A DNA stretch of 18,886 bases from Christensenella sp. UBA1431 (GTDB lineage: Bacteria > Bacillota > Clostridia > Christensenellales > UBA1431): assembly GCA_002329665.1 (NCBI GenBank), contig DCTV01000035.1, positions 10,511-29,396 on the forward strand, in the 5' to 3' direction. Shown here in pieces: positions 8,136 through 15,242 of the stretch (within the stretch, counting starts at the first letter, position 1; each line of letters opens with the position of its first letter). The notes below the pieces were generated by a model that worked only from the letters and a program-made list of their open reading frames with translations, did not search any database and was not told where the DNA came from. The position numbers and the translations under genes were made by a program.

Positions 8136-8705
8136 TTATTCCGGGGGGGCGTTGAAACGCGCCTGCGCGGCCTCGATCCCGTCGCTTATCAGGGCTTCCA
8201 CGGCTTGTTCCGCCCGGACGACGGCGGACTGGACGGTCTCCTTTTCCTCTTCCCTGAACCGGGAGAGCACGAAGTGGGCCAGGTCCGTGTCCGGCGGTAT
8301 GGGGCCGATGCCCACGCGCACGCGCGCGAAGCTCCCCGCGCCCAGATAGTCGACGATGGAGCGGAGGCCGTTGTGAGTGCCCGCCCCGCCGAAAGACCGC
8401 ACGCGTATGCGGCCTACGGGCAGGTCGATGTCGTCGAGCACCACGATGAGCTCGTGCGGCTCGACGCGGTAATAGTCCATCACCTGCTCGACGCATTCCC
8501 CGCTTTTGTTCATGTAGGTCTGGGGCTTCACGACAAGCACCTTGTGCCCCAGCATGACGCCTTCGCCGACCAGCCCCGTGAAGCGCGTGGCCCTGAACGG
8601 TATCTTCCAGGCGGACGCCAAGGCGTCCACGACGTCGAACCCGACGTTGTGGCGCGTGTTCCTGTACTGTATCCCGGGATTCCCCAGCCCGACGATCATC
8701 CGCAT
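8136..8705 (-). CDS. pth: Peptidyl-tRNA hydrolase
   Basis: A 189-residue protein of standard Pth length. It cleaves the ester bond of peptidyl-tRNAs that drop off the ribosome, freeing tRNA in the cytoplasm. Visible motifs are IVGLGNPGIQYRNTRHNVGF with the catalytic His, KPQTYMNKSGE with the Asn that positions the substrate, and LDDIDLPVGRIRVR followed by AGTHNGLRSI. The usual GGHNG appears as GTHNG, a mild change. The ATG at 8705 has AAGGCGG upstream; the ATG two codons later is less well spaced. It lies 50 bp after prs and 59 bp before mfd and is probably co-transcribed with both. No ctc (ribosomal L25-like) gene sits between prs and pth, unlike in Bacillus. Confidence 0.97.
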   Translation of the reverse strand: MRMIVGLGNPGIQYRNTRHNVGFDVVDALASAWKIPFRATRFTGLVGEGVMLGHKVLVVKPQTYMNKSGECVEQVMDYYRVEPHELIVVLDDIDLPVGRIRVRSFGGAGTHNGLRSIVDYLGAGSFARVRVGIGPIPPDTDLAHFVLSRFREEEKETVQSAVVRAEQAVEALISDGIEAAQARFNAPPE

Positions 8706-8755
8706 GCCTGCCGCCTTCTCTCAAAAAGCACCGGTATATGCTACAGTATAGAACA

Positions 8756-9718
8756 TCAATCAAAAAGTATGCTCATCGGCAGGTCTTCGTATATCCGCTC
8801 TATGGCCTTTGCAAAGATCGGCGCCACCGTCAGCGTCCTGATTTTGTTCCCCGATTCTTTCGCGGTCTCCTCGCTTATCGGGATCGTGTTGGTGATGACC
8901 ACCTCTTTTATCTCCGATTCCCTGAGCCGGGCCGCACAGTCGCCCGAGAGCACGCCGTGCGTGCAGCAGGCGTACACTTCGCGCGCGCCGCGGCCCAACA
9001 GCGCCTCCGCCCCCCTGATAAACGTCCCGCCCGTGTCCAGCAGGTCGTCGCACAGGAGCGCCCGTTTCCCCTTGATGTCGCCGATGATGTTCACGACCTC
9101 GGCCATGTTCGCTTTCGGCCTGCGCTTGTCGATGATAGCCAGCGGCGCGTTCAGGCGGTTCGCGAAATTGCGCGCGCGCGTCACGCTCCCCAGGTCGGGA
9201 GAGATGACGACGAGGTCCTCGCCGCTGAACTGGCGGGCCAGGTAATGCGCGGCGATGACCGGAACCCCGATCATGTGGTCCACCGGGATATCGAAAAACC
9301 CCTGTATCTGCGGCGCGTGCAGGTCCATCGTAAGGATGCGGTCCGCCCCCGCCGCCGTGAGCAGGTCGGCCACCAGCTTAGCCGCGATCGGATCGCGGGC
9401 GCGCGCGACCCTGTCCTGGCGCGCGTACCCGTAATAGGGAATCACGGCCGTGATACGGCCCGCCGACGAACGCTTCGAAGCGTCGATCATGATGAGCAAT
9501 TCCATGAGCGAATCGTTGACGGGATTGCACAGCGGCTGGATCAGGAACACGTCATAGCCGCGGACCGTTTCCTGCAGTTCGATGCGCGTTTCCCCGTCGC
9601 TGAACTTCGTGACCAGCGCCTTGCCCAGCGGCCGGTTCAGTTCTTCCGAGATCTCCCCGGCAAGCTCGGGGTTCGCGTTCCCCGTGAAAAGCTTAATGTT
9701 CGTTCCATGCGTTATCAT
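8756..9718 (-). CDS. prs: Ribose-phosphate pyrophosphokinase (PRPP synthase)
   Basis: A 320-residue class I PRPP synthase that transfers pyrophosphate from ATP to ribose 5-phosphate, giving PRPP for purine, pyrimidine, His, Trp and NAD synthesis. Visible features are KLFTGNANPELA at the start, FSDGETRIEL for ATP binding, YGYARQDRVARARDPIAAKL, the metal-binding region TMDLHAPQIQGFFDIPVD, the flexible catalytic loop with IDKRRPKANMAEV, and the PRPP-binding DDLLDTGGT. The ATG overlaps the glmU stop as ATGA, so translation is probably coupled to glmU, a pairing seen throughout Firmicutes. All catalytic residues I can place are present, so I expect an active enzyme. Confidence 0.97.
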   Translation of the reverse strand: MITHGTNIKLFTGNANPELAGEISEELNRPLGKALVTKFSDGETRIELQETVRGYDVFLIQPLCNPVNDSLMELLIMIDASKRSSAGRITAVIPYYGYARQDRVARARDPIAAKLVADLLTAAGADRILTMDLHAPQIQGFFDIPVDHMIGVPVIAAHYLARQFSGEDLVVISPDLGSVTRARNFANRLNAPLAIIDKRRPKANMAEVVNIIGDIKGKRALLCDDLLDTGGTFIRGAEALLGRGAREVYACCTHGVLSGDCAARLRESEIKEVVITNTIPISEETAKESGNKIRTLTVAPIFAKAIERIYEDLPMSILFD

Positions 9719-11091
9719 TTCCGTTTCTCCATCCTGCGTTTGGCCGACCAGCCTTCTTTGTTAATCTGGCGGCCGCGGGCGACCGCCAGCGCGTCTTCGG
9801 GGACATCCTCCGTTATCGTGGACCCGGCGGCGATGTAGCTGTTTTTGCCCACCGTTACCGGGGAAATAAGGTTTGCGTTGCAGCCGACGAACGCGCCGTC
9901 CTCGACCACCGTCGTGTGCTTTTGCGACCCGTCGTAGTTGACGAACACCACGCCGCAGCCGATGTTACAGCCCTCGCCGATTATTCCGTCCCCTACGTAG
10001 GTCAGGTGCGAAACCTTCGACGCCCTCCCGATCCGCGATTTCTTCACCTCGACGAAGTTGCCTATCCTGCACGACTCTCCCACGTCGGTGCCGGGACGAA
10101 GATGCGCGAACGGCCCCACATTAGCCCCGTCGCCTACGACGCTGCCACAAACGACCGAGCTTTCGATCGTCGCGCCGTTGCCCACGACGCTGTTTTTGAT
10201 CCGGCTGCCCGGATAAATCGTGCAGTTTTCTCCGATCCTCGTTTCGCCTTCCAAAACGTTCCCCGGATAAACGACGGTGTCGCGTCCTATCGAAACGCCG
10301 CAGCCCACGCAGGTGTTCTGCGGATCAATGAACGTTACGCCCGCGAGCTGGTGCCGCCTTATGATGCGCTCCTGCAGGACCTTCACGGCCTCGGCAAGTT
10401 GCGCGCGGTCGTTAACGCCCATGCACTCGCGCGCATCGGACGCCACGAGCGCCCCGACCTTCCTGCCTTCTTTCACGAGGATGGCGATGCAGTCGGTCAG
10501 GTAGTATTCTGATTGGTCGTTGTCGTTTTTCAGGGATTTAAGCGCGCGCAAAAAAGCCTCGATCTCAAAGCAGTACACCGAAGCGTTGACTTCTTTTATG
10601 CACATGACCTGCGCATCGGCGTCGCGATGCTCCACCACCGCCGCGACCGAGCCGCCTTCGCTCCGCACGACCCGGCCGTATCCTGACGGGTCCTCCATCA
10701 GGGCGGTGAGCATCGTGGCTGCATAGCCGCCCTCTTTCGCAAGTCCGCAAAGCGCAGCGAGGGAATCCGCTTTCAACAGCGGCACGTCGCCCGCCACGAC
10801 CAGCACATAGCCTTTGCGGCCTTCCAGATGAGGGGCGGCCGTCATCGCCGCATGCCCGGTGCCCATTTGCTTGTCCTGGAAAGCGTACTGTACTCCCGTG
10901 CCCAGGTGCGCGCGCACTTGTTGGGCGCCGTTCCCGACGACCACCACCGGACATGCCGTGATGCAGGGCGAAACGGCATCGATCACCCAGTCGATGATGG
11001 GCCTGCCGCAAGCCTCGTGCAGCACTTTGGGCTTGTCTGAAAGCATGCGCCTGCCTTCGCCTGCCGCCATTATGATTGCCATGGTGTCCAT
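9715..11091 (-). CDS. glmU: Bifunctional GlmU: UDP-GlcNAc pyrophosphorylase / glucosamine-1-phosphate acetyltransferase
   Basis: A 458-residue protein of normal GlmU length that makes UDP-N-acetylglucosamine for peptidoglycan. Residues 1 to about 230 are the uridylyltransferase: MAAGEGRRM with KPKVLHE, QDKQMGTGHA, VAGDVPLL and EYYLTD. Residues about 250-455 are the left-handed beta-helix acetyltransferase, built of hexapeptide repeats (IGENCTIYPGSRIKN, VGDGANVGPFAHLRPG), with HLTYVGD and FVNYDG supplying the expected His, Tyr and Asn residues. The nucleotide loop reads GEGRRM rather than the usual GxGTRM, a small deviation. The ATG at 11091 follows GGGAG by 10 bases. It has its own sigma-A promoter and overlaps prs by 4 bp. 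Confidence 0.97.
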   Translation of the reverse strand: MDTMAIIMAAGEGRRMLSDKPKVLHEACGRPIIDWVIDAVSPCITACPVVVVGNGAQQVRAHLGTGVQYAFQDKQMGTGHAAMTAAPHLEGRKGYVLVVAGDVPLLKADSLAALCGLAKEGGYAATMLTALMEDPSGYGRVVRSEGGSVAAVVEHRDADAQVMCIKEVNASVYCFEIEAFLRALKSLKNDNDQSEYYLTDCIAILVKEGRKVGALVASDARECMGVNDRAQLAEAVKVLQERIIRRHQLAGVTFIDPQNTCVGCGVSIGRDTVVYPGNVLEGETRIGENCTIYPGSRIKNSVVGNGATIESSVVCGSVVGDGANVGPFAHLRPGTDVGESCRIGNFVEVKKSRIGRASKVSHLTYVGDGIIGEGCNIGCGVVFVNYDGSQKHTTVVEDGAFVGCNANLISPVTVGKNSYIAAGSTITEDVPEDALAVARGRQINKEGWSAKRRMEKRK

Positions 11092-11122
11092 TTGCAGCCA
11101 ACTCCCTTCCGGAATCGTTCCA

Positions 11123-11180
11123 ACATACCATAATATTCCCAGGAGCCCAGATTATTGTATGGCATCCGACAATGGTATGT
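11123..11180. repeat. Inverted and direct repeats around the glmU promoter
   Basis: ACATACCAT (11123-11131) and ATGGTATGT (11172-11180) are perfect 9-bp inverted arms with 40 bases between them; one overlaps the -35 box, the other lies just after the predicted transcription start. AGGAGCCC also occurs twice in direct orientation (11141-11148 and 11183-11190), 42 bases apart, close to four helical turns. Regulatory meaning is inferred. Confidence 0.4.
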
Positions 11181-11183
11181 CAA
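11154..11183 (-). promoter_or_regulatory. Sigma-A promoter of the glmU-prs-pth-mfd group
   Basis: On the minus strand a perfect TTGACA (11183-11178) is followed after 18 bases by TACAAT (11159-11154). The predicted start is near 11147, giving a leader of about 55 bases before the glmU ATG. The region is clearly more AT-rich than the flanking genes. Confidence 0.75.
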
Positions 11184-11228
11184 GGAGCCCCGTTCCGGCG
11201 AAGGCATGCACAGCTTCCGCATAGCCGG

Positions 11229-11585
11229 CTAAACCTGATTCCGCTCTTGCTCAGGCAACCGTTCCTGGCCGGGAGCGTTCTGGATCACCCCCATCCTCTG
11301 CCCGTACTCCTCCGCCGGGGACGGCTCGTTCTCCTGCATTTCAAAATACTTCCCGAGTACGAGCGTCTGGAGGGTAGCCCTTGCCGTCGAATTCACCGGG
11401 TGTGCAATGTCCTTGAATTCGCCGTCGGGCGTCCTCCGGCTAGGCATCGCGATGAATATCCCGTTCTGCCCTTCGATGATCTTCATGTCGTGCACGACAA
11501 ACTCGTCATCGAAAGTCACGGACACCGTCGCTTTGAGTTTCCCTTCCACATGCACTTTCCTAATGCGAATGTCTGTAATGTTCAC
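11229..11585 (-). CDS. spoVG: SpoVG, septation/sporulation RNA- or DNA-binding regulator
   Basis: A 118-residue SpoVG. The core is highly conserved: [58 protein letters not shown] and [10 protein letters not shown]. The C-terminal tail, about 25 residues rich in Glu, Gln and Pro, is longer than in the 97-residue B. subtilis protein and is not conserved. SpoVG affects asymmetric septation and sporulation and binds nucleic acid in several Firmicutes. I place the start at the GTG 11585, seven bases after GGGTGG; an in-frame TTG at 11651 would overlap the sigma-H -10 box and adds residues unlike the family. A sigma-H-type promoter fits the known control of this gene. It is divergent from murC and upstream of glmU. 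Confidence 0.95.
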   Translation of the reverse strand: MNITDIRIRKVHVEGKLKATVSVTFDDEFVVHDMKIIEGQNGIFIAMPSRRTPDGEFKDIAHPVNSTARATLQTLVLGKYFEMQENEPSPAEEYGQRMGVIQNAPGQERLPEQERNQV

Positions 11586-11640
11586 GATTTTACCACCCAA
11601 CCTTCTGCCTGGAATTGTGACGAATGCACTTAGTTGTACT

Positions 11641-11667
11641 ATTCGCCACAACTTTGCATTTTCCTTT
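11641..11667 (-). promoter_or_regulatory. Sigma-H-like promoter of spoVG
   Basis: On the minus strand AAAGGAAAA (11667-11659) and CGAAT (11645-11641) match the sigma-H boxes (RWAGGAWWT and HGAAT) at a 13-base spacing, one base short of the usual 14. spoVG is the classic sigma-H target in B. subtilis. The start would be near 11634, about 50 bases before the GTG. Confidence 0.6.
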
Positions 11668-11738
11668 TTAATCTGTTAAAATTACTCCGAATATTTATAA
11701 TTGCTTTTCTTAGGTGACTGGATTAATACAATTATCGG

Positions 11739-11767
11739 TTGTTTGCGGGGTAGAGCGAGAGTATAAT
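11739..11767 (+). promoter_or_regulatory. Sigma-A promoter of murC
   Basis: TTGTTT (11739-11744) is followed after exactly 17 bases by a perfect TATAAT (11762-11767). The -10 box overlaps the upstream ATG at 11766, so that ATG cannot be the translation start of transcripts from this promoter. It lies back to back with the spoVG promoter. Confidence 0.65.
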
Positions 11768-11798
11768 GGGAATATATTTGGATGGCGGTGTTGTAACC

Positions 11799-13193
11799 AT
11801 GAAAACACAGGACGACGGATTGAGCATACGGGATTTCACCGGGAAGACGGTCTTTTTTTCTGGTATCGGCGGCTGCAGCATGAACGGGCTGGCGCGCATA
11901 CTCCACGCGAAAGGCTACCGTGTCCTCGGGTCCGACCGGTCCGAATCGAATTACACTCAGAAACTCAGGCAGGACGGGATCAAAGTCTTCATCGGCCAGC
12001 GCGAGGAAAACGTACGCGGGGCCGACCTGCTCGTATACACGGCAGCGGTCAAGCCGGAGAACCCGGAACGGGCCTATGCCGCAGCCCACGGCATCCCGCA
12101 GATGGACCGTGCCACGCTGCTCGGGCAGATCACCCGGGAGTTCAGGCGCGTCGTGGGCATTGCCGGCTGTCACGGTAAGACCACGATCACGTCGATGGTC
12201 GCGCTGATGCTCGAATACGGCGGTGTGGAATCCACGGTGCACGTGGGCGGGGACGTGGCCTTCCTCGAAGGCGGCACGCGCGTCGGCAAAGACAACGAAT
12301 TGTTCGTCACCGAAGCCTGCGAGTACGTGGAGAGCTTTTTGAAGCTCTCCCCCACGACAGAGGTCATCCACAACATCGACGATGACCATCTGGACTATTA
12401 CGGGGACATCGGGCATATCTATGACGCCTTTTCCCGTTACGTCGCCCTCCTGCCGGACGACGGCATGCTCTTCGGGTGTGCGGACGATCCCATGGTGATG
12501 CAACTCCTCATCGAAAGCAACAGACCGTGGGCGACCTACGGTTTCGGGCCGGACGCCCATCTCAGGGGCCACGACGTCGCCTATGACCAAACCGGGAACC
12601 CGTCGTTCGGATGCAGCGTCGGCGGGGAACCGCTGTTCACGGCGTCGCTGAACGTGCCCGGCAGGCACAACGTGATGAACGCGCTGGCCGCGATCTCGGT
12701 CGCAAGGCACCTTAAGGTGCCCGACGACGCCATCGTCGAAGCCCTCGGCGCCTACACGCTCACCAGGCGGCGTTTCGAACACTACGGTACGGTGAACGGC
12801 ATACATTATTATCACGATTACGCGCACCATCCCAGCGAGATCGAGGCCTGCCTGAACGCCGCGAAGCATACCCCTCACAACCGGATCTGGTGCATCTTCC
12901 AGTGCAATTCTTATTCGCGCGGCAAGACGCTGTTCGACAAGTATTCGCGCTGCTTTTTTAACGCCGACTTCGTCTTGGTGCCCGACATCTACCCCGGACG
13001 CGAGCAGGATAAGGGCCTGATCCACGCCCGGGACCTGGTGCGCGGCATCAGCGGATCGGGAAAGCCCTGCGAATACCTGCCCACGTTCGAGGACATCCGC
13101 GCCCACCTCTTGAAATACGCTCAGCCCGAAGACCTGGTGCTGGGCGTCGGGTCGGGGGACGTATATATTCAGTTGCGCACCATCATGGAATAG
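11799..13193 (+). CDS. murC: UDP-N-acetylmuramate--L-alanine ligase
   Basis: A 464-residue Mur ligase that adds L-alanine to UDP-MurNAc, the first amino acid of the peptidoglycan stem peptide, using ATP. The N-terminal Rossmann domain shows VFFSGIGGCSMNGLARIL and GYRVLGSDRSES. The central ATPase domain has GCHGKTTITSMVALM (P-loop, about residue 122) and NIDDDHLDYYGD near 190. The C-terminal domain has LTRRRFEHYG and HDYAHHPSEIEAC near 340. I chose the ATG at 11799, with GGCGGTG upstream, because the ATG at 11766 lies inside the promoter -10 box. murC is divergent from spoVG; in many Clostridia murC is also next to spoVG, often with purR between, which is missing here. A strong terminator follows. 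Confidence 0.94.
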   Translation: MKTQDDGLSIRDFTGKTVFFSGIGGCSMNGLARILHAKGYRVLGSDRSESNYTQKLRQDGIKVFIGQREENVRGADLLVYTAAVKPENPERAYAAAHGIPQMDRATLLGQITREFRRVVGIAGCHGKTTITSMVALMLEYGGVESTVHVGGDVAFLEGGTRVGKDNELFVTEACEYVESFLKLSPTTEVIHNIDDDHLDYYGDIGHIYDAFSRYVALLPDDGMLFGCADDPMVMQLLIESNRPWATYGFGPDAHLRGHDVAYDQTGNPSFGCSVGGEPLFTASLNVPGRHNVMNALAAISVARHLKVPDDAIVEALGAYTLTRRRFEHYGTVNGIHYYHDYAHHPSEIEACLNAAKHTPHNRIWCIFQCNSYSRGKTLFDKYSRCFFNADFVLVPDIYPGREQDKGLIHARDLVRGISGSGKPCEYLPTFEDIRAHLLKYAQPEDLVLGVGSGDVYIQLRTIME

Positions 13194-13247
13194 GGCCCCG
13201 ATGCAAACACTGCATGGGCTATTTTAAATGCCCTGGATAGCGCCAAC

Positions 13248-13271
13248 AAAACCCGGCGCACGCCGGGTTTT
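13248..13271 (+). terminator. Rho-independent terminator after murC
   Basis: AAAACCCGGC (13248-13257) pairs perfectly with GCCGGGTTTT (13262-13271) around the loop GCAC, 54 bases after the murC stop. It has a GC-rich 10-bp stem with a T-run on the 3' side, the standard intrinsic terminator form. Confidence 0.85.
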
Positions 13272-13291
13272 CAGACTGTCAAAAAGGTCAA

Positions 13292-13327
13292 CTAGCAGGG
13301 GGTGCGGGGGATGCAATCCCCCTCTAG
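13292..13327. repeat. Repeat-like hairpin with two alternative foldings
   Basis: An inner stem GGGGGAT/ATCCCCC (13306-13312 with 13316-13322) competes for the same C-run with an outer stem, CTAG plus AGGGGG (13292-13302, one bulged C) with CCCCCTCTAG (13318-13327). The G-run/C-run pattern after a terminator resembles dispersed intergenic repeats of gut Clostridia. Copy number cannot be judged from one window. Confidence 0.4.
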
Positions 13328-13588
13328 GCCTTCGCCCTCTCCCCGCCTCTCCCTGGAGCATTAGAAAAGCATTTCAGGAACTTCTGCCACTTCAACAGGC
13401 TATAGCCGGGAGTGGCTTCTCGTTCATTCGTTCCGTTTGATGCCCAATACTTTGCCAATACATCCGGTTTTTTTTGAGGCTTCGCCCTCCTGCGCAGTAC
13501 AAAGGGGTTTTGCGGGCCGTGCGCCTCCCTTGCGGCAGCCACAAACGCATAATTCCGGGGCCGATTTGAAAACATAAGACGTAACGCG

Positions 13589-13637
13589 CCGTTTCGTCCC
13601 GAAACGGTTGAACGGACGGGGCACGGGCCGCGGCCCG
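13589..13637 (+). repeat. Two dyad-symmetric elements upstream of gerAA
   Basis: A perfect 8-bp inverted repeat with loop TCC (13589-13607) is followed by the perfect palindrome CGGGCCGCGGCCCG (13624-13637). The second ends 21 bases before the gerAA ATG and could fold near the ribosome binding site or bind a dimeric protein. No T-tract follows either. Confidence 0.4.
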
Positions 13638-13658
13638 GATAAACGACAGGGGGAAGCG

Positions 13659-15242
13659 ATGTTCAGGGTCATAAGGAGAATCCATAGGAAAAGGCGGACG
13701 TCCGGAGGGGACGAAACGGCGGGCGGGAGCGAAAAAAAGGCTGCGCCCGCGCTGTCTGGCGGGCTGAAAGAAAACCTGGAGCTGTTCAGGGGCATCCTCG
13801 GGAGCAGCACGGACATCGTCATCACCGAATTCAATTTCGGGCGCGAGAAGAAGGCGAAGGGCGCGCTGCTTTACGTCGACGGGCTGTCCAACAAGGAACT
13901 CCTCGACAACACCGTATTAAAGCCCCTGCTGTTCGACGAGTGTTTCATCGCGGGCAGGGAAGTATCAGACCTAGAAGCGATAGGCCAAAGCCTGATCGCC
14001 GCCAGCGGCGTCAAGAAGAAGACCGACGTTAGCGACATCGTTGGCGACATGCTATCGGGAAACGCGATCGTGCTGATAGACAGCTTCGCCGAGGCCCTGT
14101 CCGTGGAGAACAAGAAGTGGGAAACGCGCGGCGTGGAGCAGCCGGTGACCGAGAACGTCGTGCGGGGGCCGCGCGACGGGTTCACGGAAACGATCCGCAC
14201 CAACACGGCGCTGCTTAGGCGGCACCTGAAAAACCCCGGCCTCAGGATCGAGACCTTCAAAATCGGGCGGCAGGCCAAAACGGACGTCGTGGTGGCCTAC
14301 GTCAAAGACCTCGTGATGCCCGGGCTGGTGGACGAGATCAAAAAGCGGCTGCAGCGGATCGATACCGACGCGGTGCTCGAATCGGGGTATATCGAGGCGT
14401 TCATCGAGGACGCGCCCTACTCGATATTCAGGACCGTGAACGACTCGGAAAAGCCCGACTGCGTCGCGGGAAGGCTCCTCGAGGGGCGCGCGGCGATATT
14501 CGTGGACGGCACGCCGTTCGTGCTGACGGTGCCCATGCTGTTTCTCGAGAATTTCGTGACCGTCGAGGACTATTACCAGAGGCCGTACTATTCGACGTAC
14601 ATGCGCTTCTTGCGCTTCCTGTGCTACCTGCTCGCCGTGTTTTCCCCCGCGATCTACGTCGCGCTGACGACGTTCCACCAGGAACTGATCCCCACGAAGC
14701 TCCTGTTCACGATGGCGGCGGGCGTGGCCGGGGTCCCGTTTCCGGCGGTGCTCGAGGCCGGGATCATGATCCTGACGTTCGACATCCTCAGCGAAGCGGG
14801 CATACGCCTGCCCAGCACGGTGGGCTCTGCCATCACGATCGTTGGGGCGCTCGTGATCGGGCAGGCGTCCGTGTCCGCGGGCCTGGCGGGGCCGTTCATG
14901 GTCATCATCATCGCGATCACCGCGGTCGCGAGTTTCGTTATCCCGGCGCTGACCGCGTCGTCTTCGCTGCTTCGGTATTTCTTTTTGATCCTCGCGGCGC
15001 TGATGGGCGGGTTCGGCATCGCGATGGGGCTGATGATCGTGCTGGTACACCTGATTTCCCTCAGGTCTTTCGGCGTCCCGTATCTGTCCCCGTTCGCCCC
15101 GCTGAACGTGAGCGACCTGAAGGACACCTTCGTTCGCGCACCCCACTGGGCCATGACGATGCGCCCGCGCGTGCTGGGGTTTTTGAACCGCAGGCGCCAG
15201 AAATCGGGGCTTCGGCCCTCGCCCCCCGGTGCCCGAAAATGA
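13659..15242 (+). CDS. gerAA: GerAA-family spore germination protein (A subunit)
   Basis: A 527-residue protein of the GerA/SpoVAF family, the A subunit of germinant receptors in the inner spore membrane. Residues 1 to about 310 form the soluble N-terminal part, with LFRGILGSSTDIVITEFNFG and the conserved YIEAFIEDAPYSIF. Residues about 315-495 are membrane-embedded: QRPYYSTYMRFLRFLCYLLA, the GVPFPAVLEAGIMILTFDIL stretch, SEAGIRLPSTVGSAITIVGA, LVIGQASVSAGL and the closing SLRSFGVPYLSPFAP. I chose the ATG at 13659 because GGGGGAAG precedes it; the in-frame TTG at 13608 overlaps a hairpin. The stop overlaps the next ATG (ATGA). A subunits form oligomeric, nutrient-gated channels in B. subtilis; the germinant here is unknown. 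Expression in the forespore under sigma-G is expected from the family but no clear promoter is visible. Confidence 0.94.
   Translation: MFRVIRRIHRKRRTSGGDETAGGSEKKAAPALSGGLKENLELFRGILGSSTDIVITEFNFGREKKAKGALLYVDGLSNKELLDNTVLKPLLFDECFIAGREVSDLEAIGQSLIAASGVKKKTDVSDIVGDMLSGNAIVLIDSFAEALSVENKKWETRGVEQPVTENVVRGPRDGFTETIRTNTALLRRHLKNPGLRIETFKIGRQAKTDVVVAYVKDLVMPGLVDEIKKRLQRIDTDAVLESGYIEAFIEDAPYSIFRTVNDSEKPDCVAGRLLEGRAAIFVDGTPFVLTVPMLFLENFVTVEDYYQRPYYSTYMRFLRFLCYLLAVFSPAIYVALTTFHQELIPTKLLFTMAAGVAGVPFPAVLEAGIMILTFDILSEAGIRLPSTVGSAITIVGALVIGQASVSAGLAGPFMVIIIAITAVASFVIPALTASSSLLRYFFLILAALMGGFGIAMGLMIVLVHLISLRSFGVPYLSPFAPLNVSDLKDTFVRAPHWAMTMRPRVLGFLNRRRQKSGLRPSPPGARK

Larger units (their letters stand above)
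13272..13658. other. Intergenic region between murC and the ger operon (no gene)
   Basis: These 387 bases contain no credible gene; the short minus-strand frames lack ribosome binding sites and known motifs. The first part looks like a dispersed intergenic element, with a G-run/C-run hairpin at 13292-13327. The last part has two dyads: CCGTTTCG/CGAAACGG (13589-13607, 3-base loop) and a 14-bp GC palindrome (13624-13637) just before the gerAA ribosome binding site. I see no convincing sigma-G promoter for the ger operon here. Confidence 0.5.

Noticed and set aside
5311..8349. 1012-codon open frame on the plus strand
   Set aside because: It is antisense to mfd and pth; long empty antisense frames are expected in GC-rich coding DNA. 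The product is rich in Arg, His and Asp, has no family features and no ribosome binding site.
8756..9718. Unusual residues in PRPP synthase (RQDRVARARDP and SPDLGSVTRAR)
   Set aside because: These positions also vary among proven bacterial enzymes, for example E. coli Prs, and the catalytic Lys and Arg of the flexible loop are present.
11682..13106. 474-codon open frame antisense to murC
   Set aside because: murC is unmistakable on the plus strand, and this frame overlaps both divergent promoters at its end.
13324..13685. Short minus-strand frames of 83-97 codons between murC and gerAA
   Set aside because: They lack ribosome binding sites and recognisable motifs and lie over repeat-like and dyad-rich DNA; they are best seen as chance frames.
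14621..15238. 5' extension of the gerAC frame
   Set aside because: This part lies inside the gerAA transmembrane coding region and translates to an Arg/His/Asp-rich sequence; the lipoprotein signal peptide begins only after 15239.
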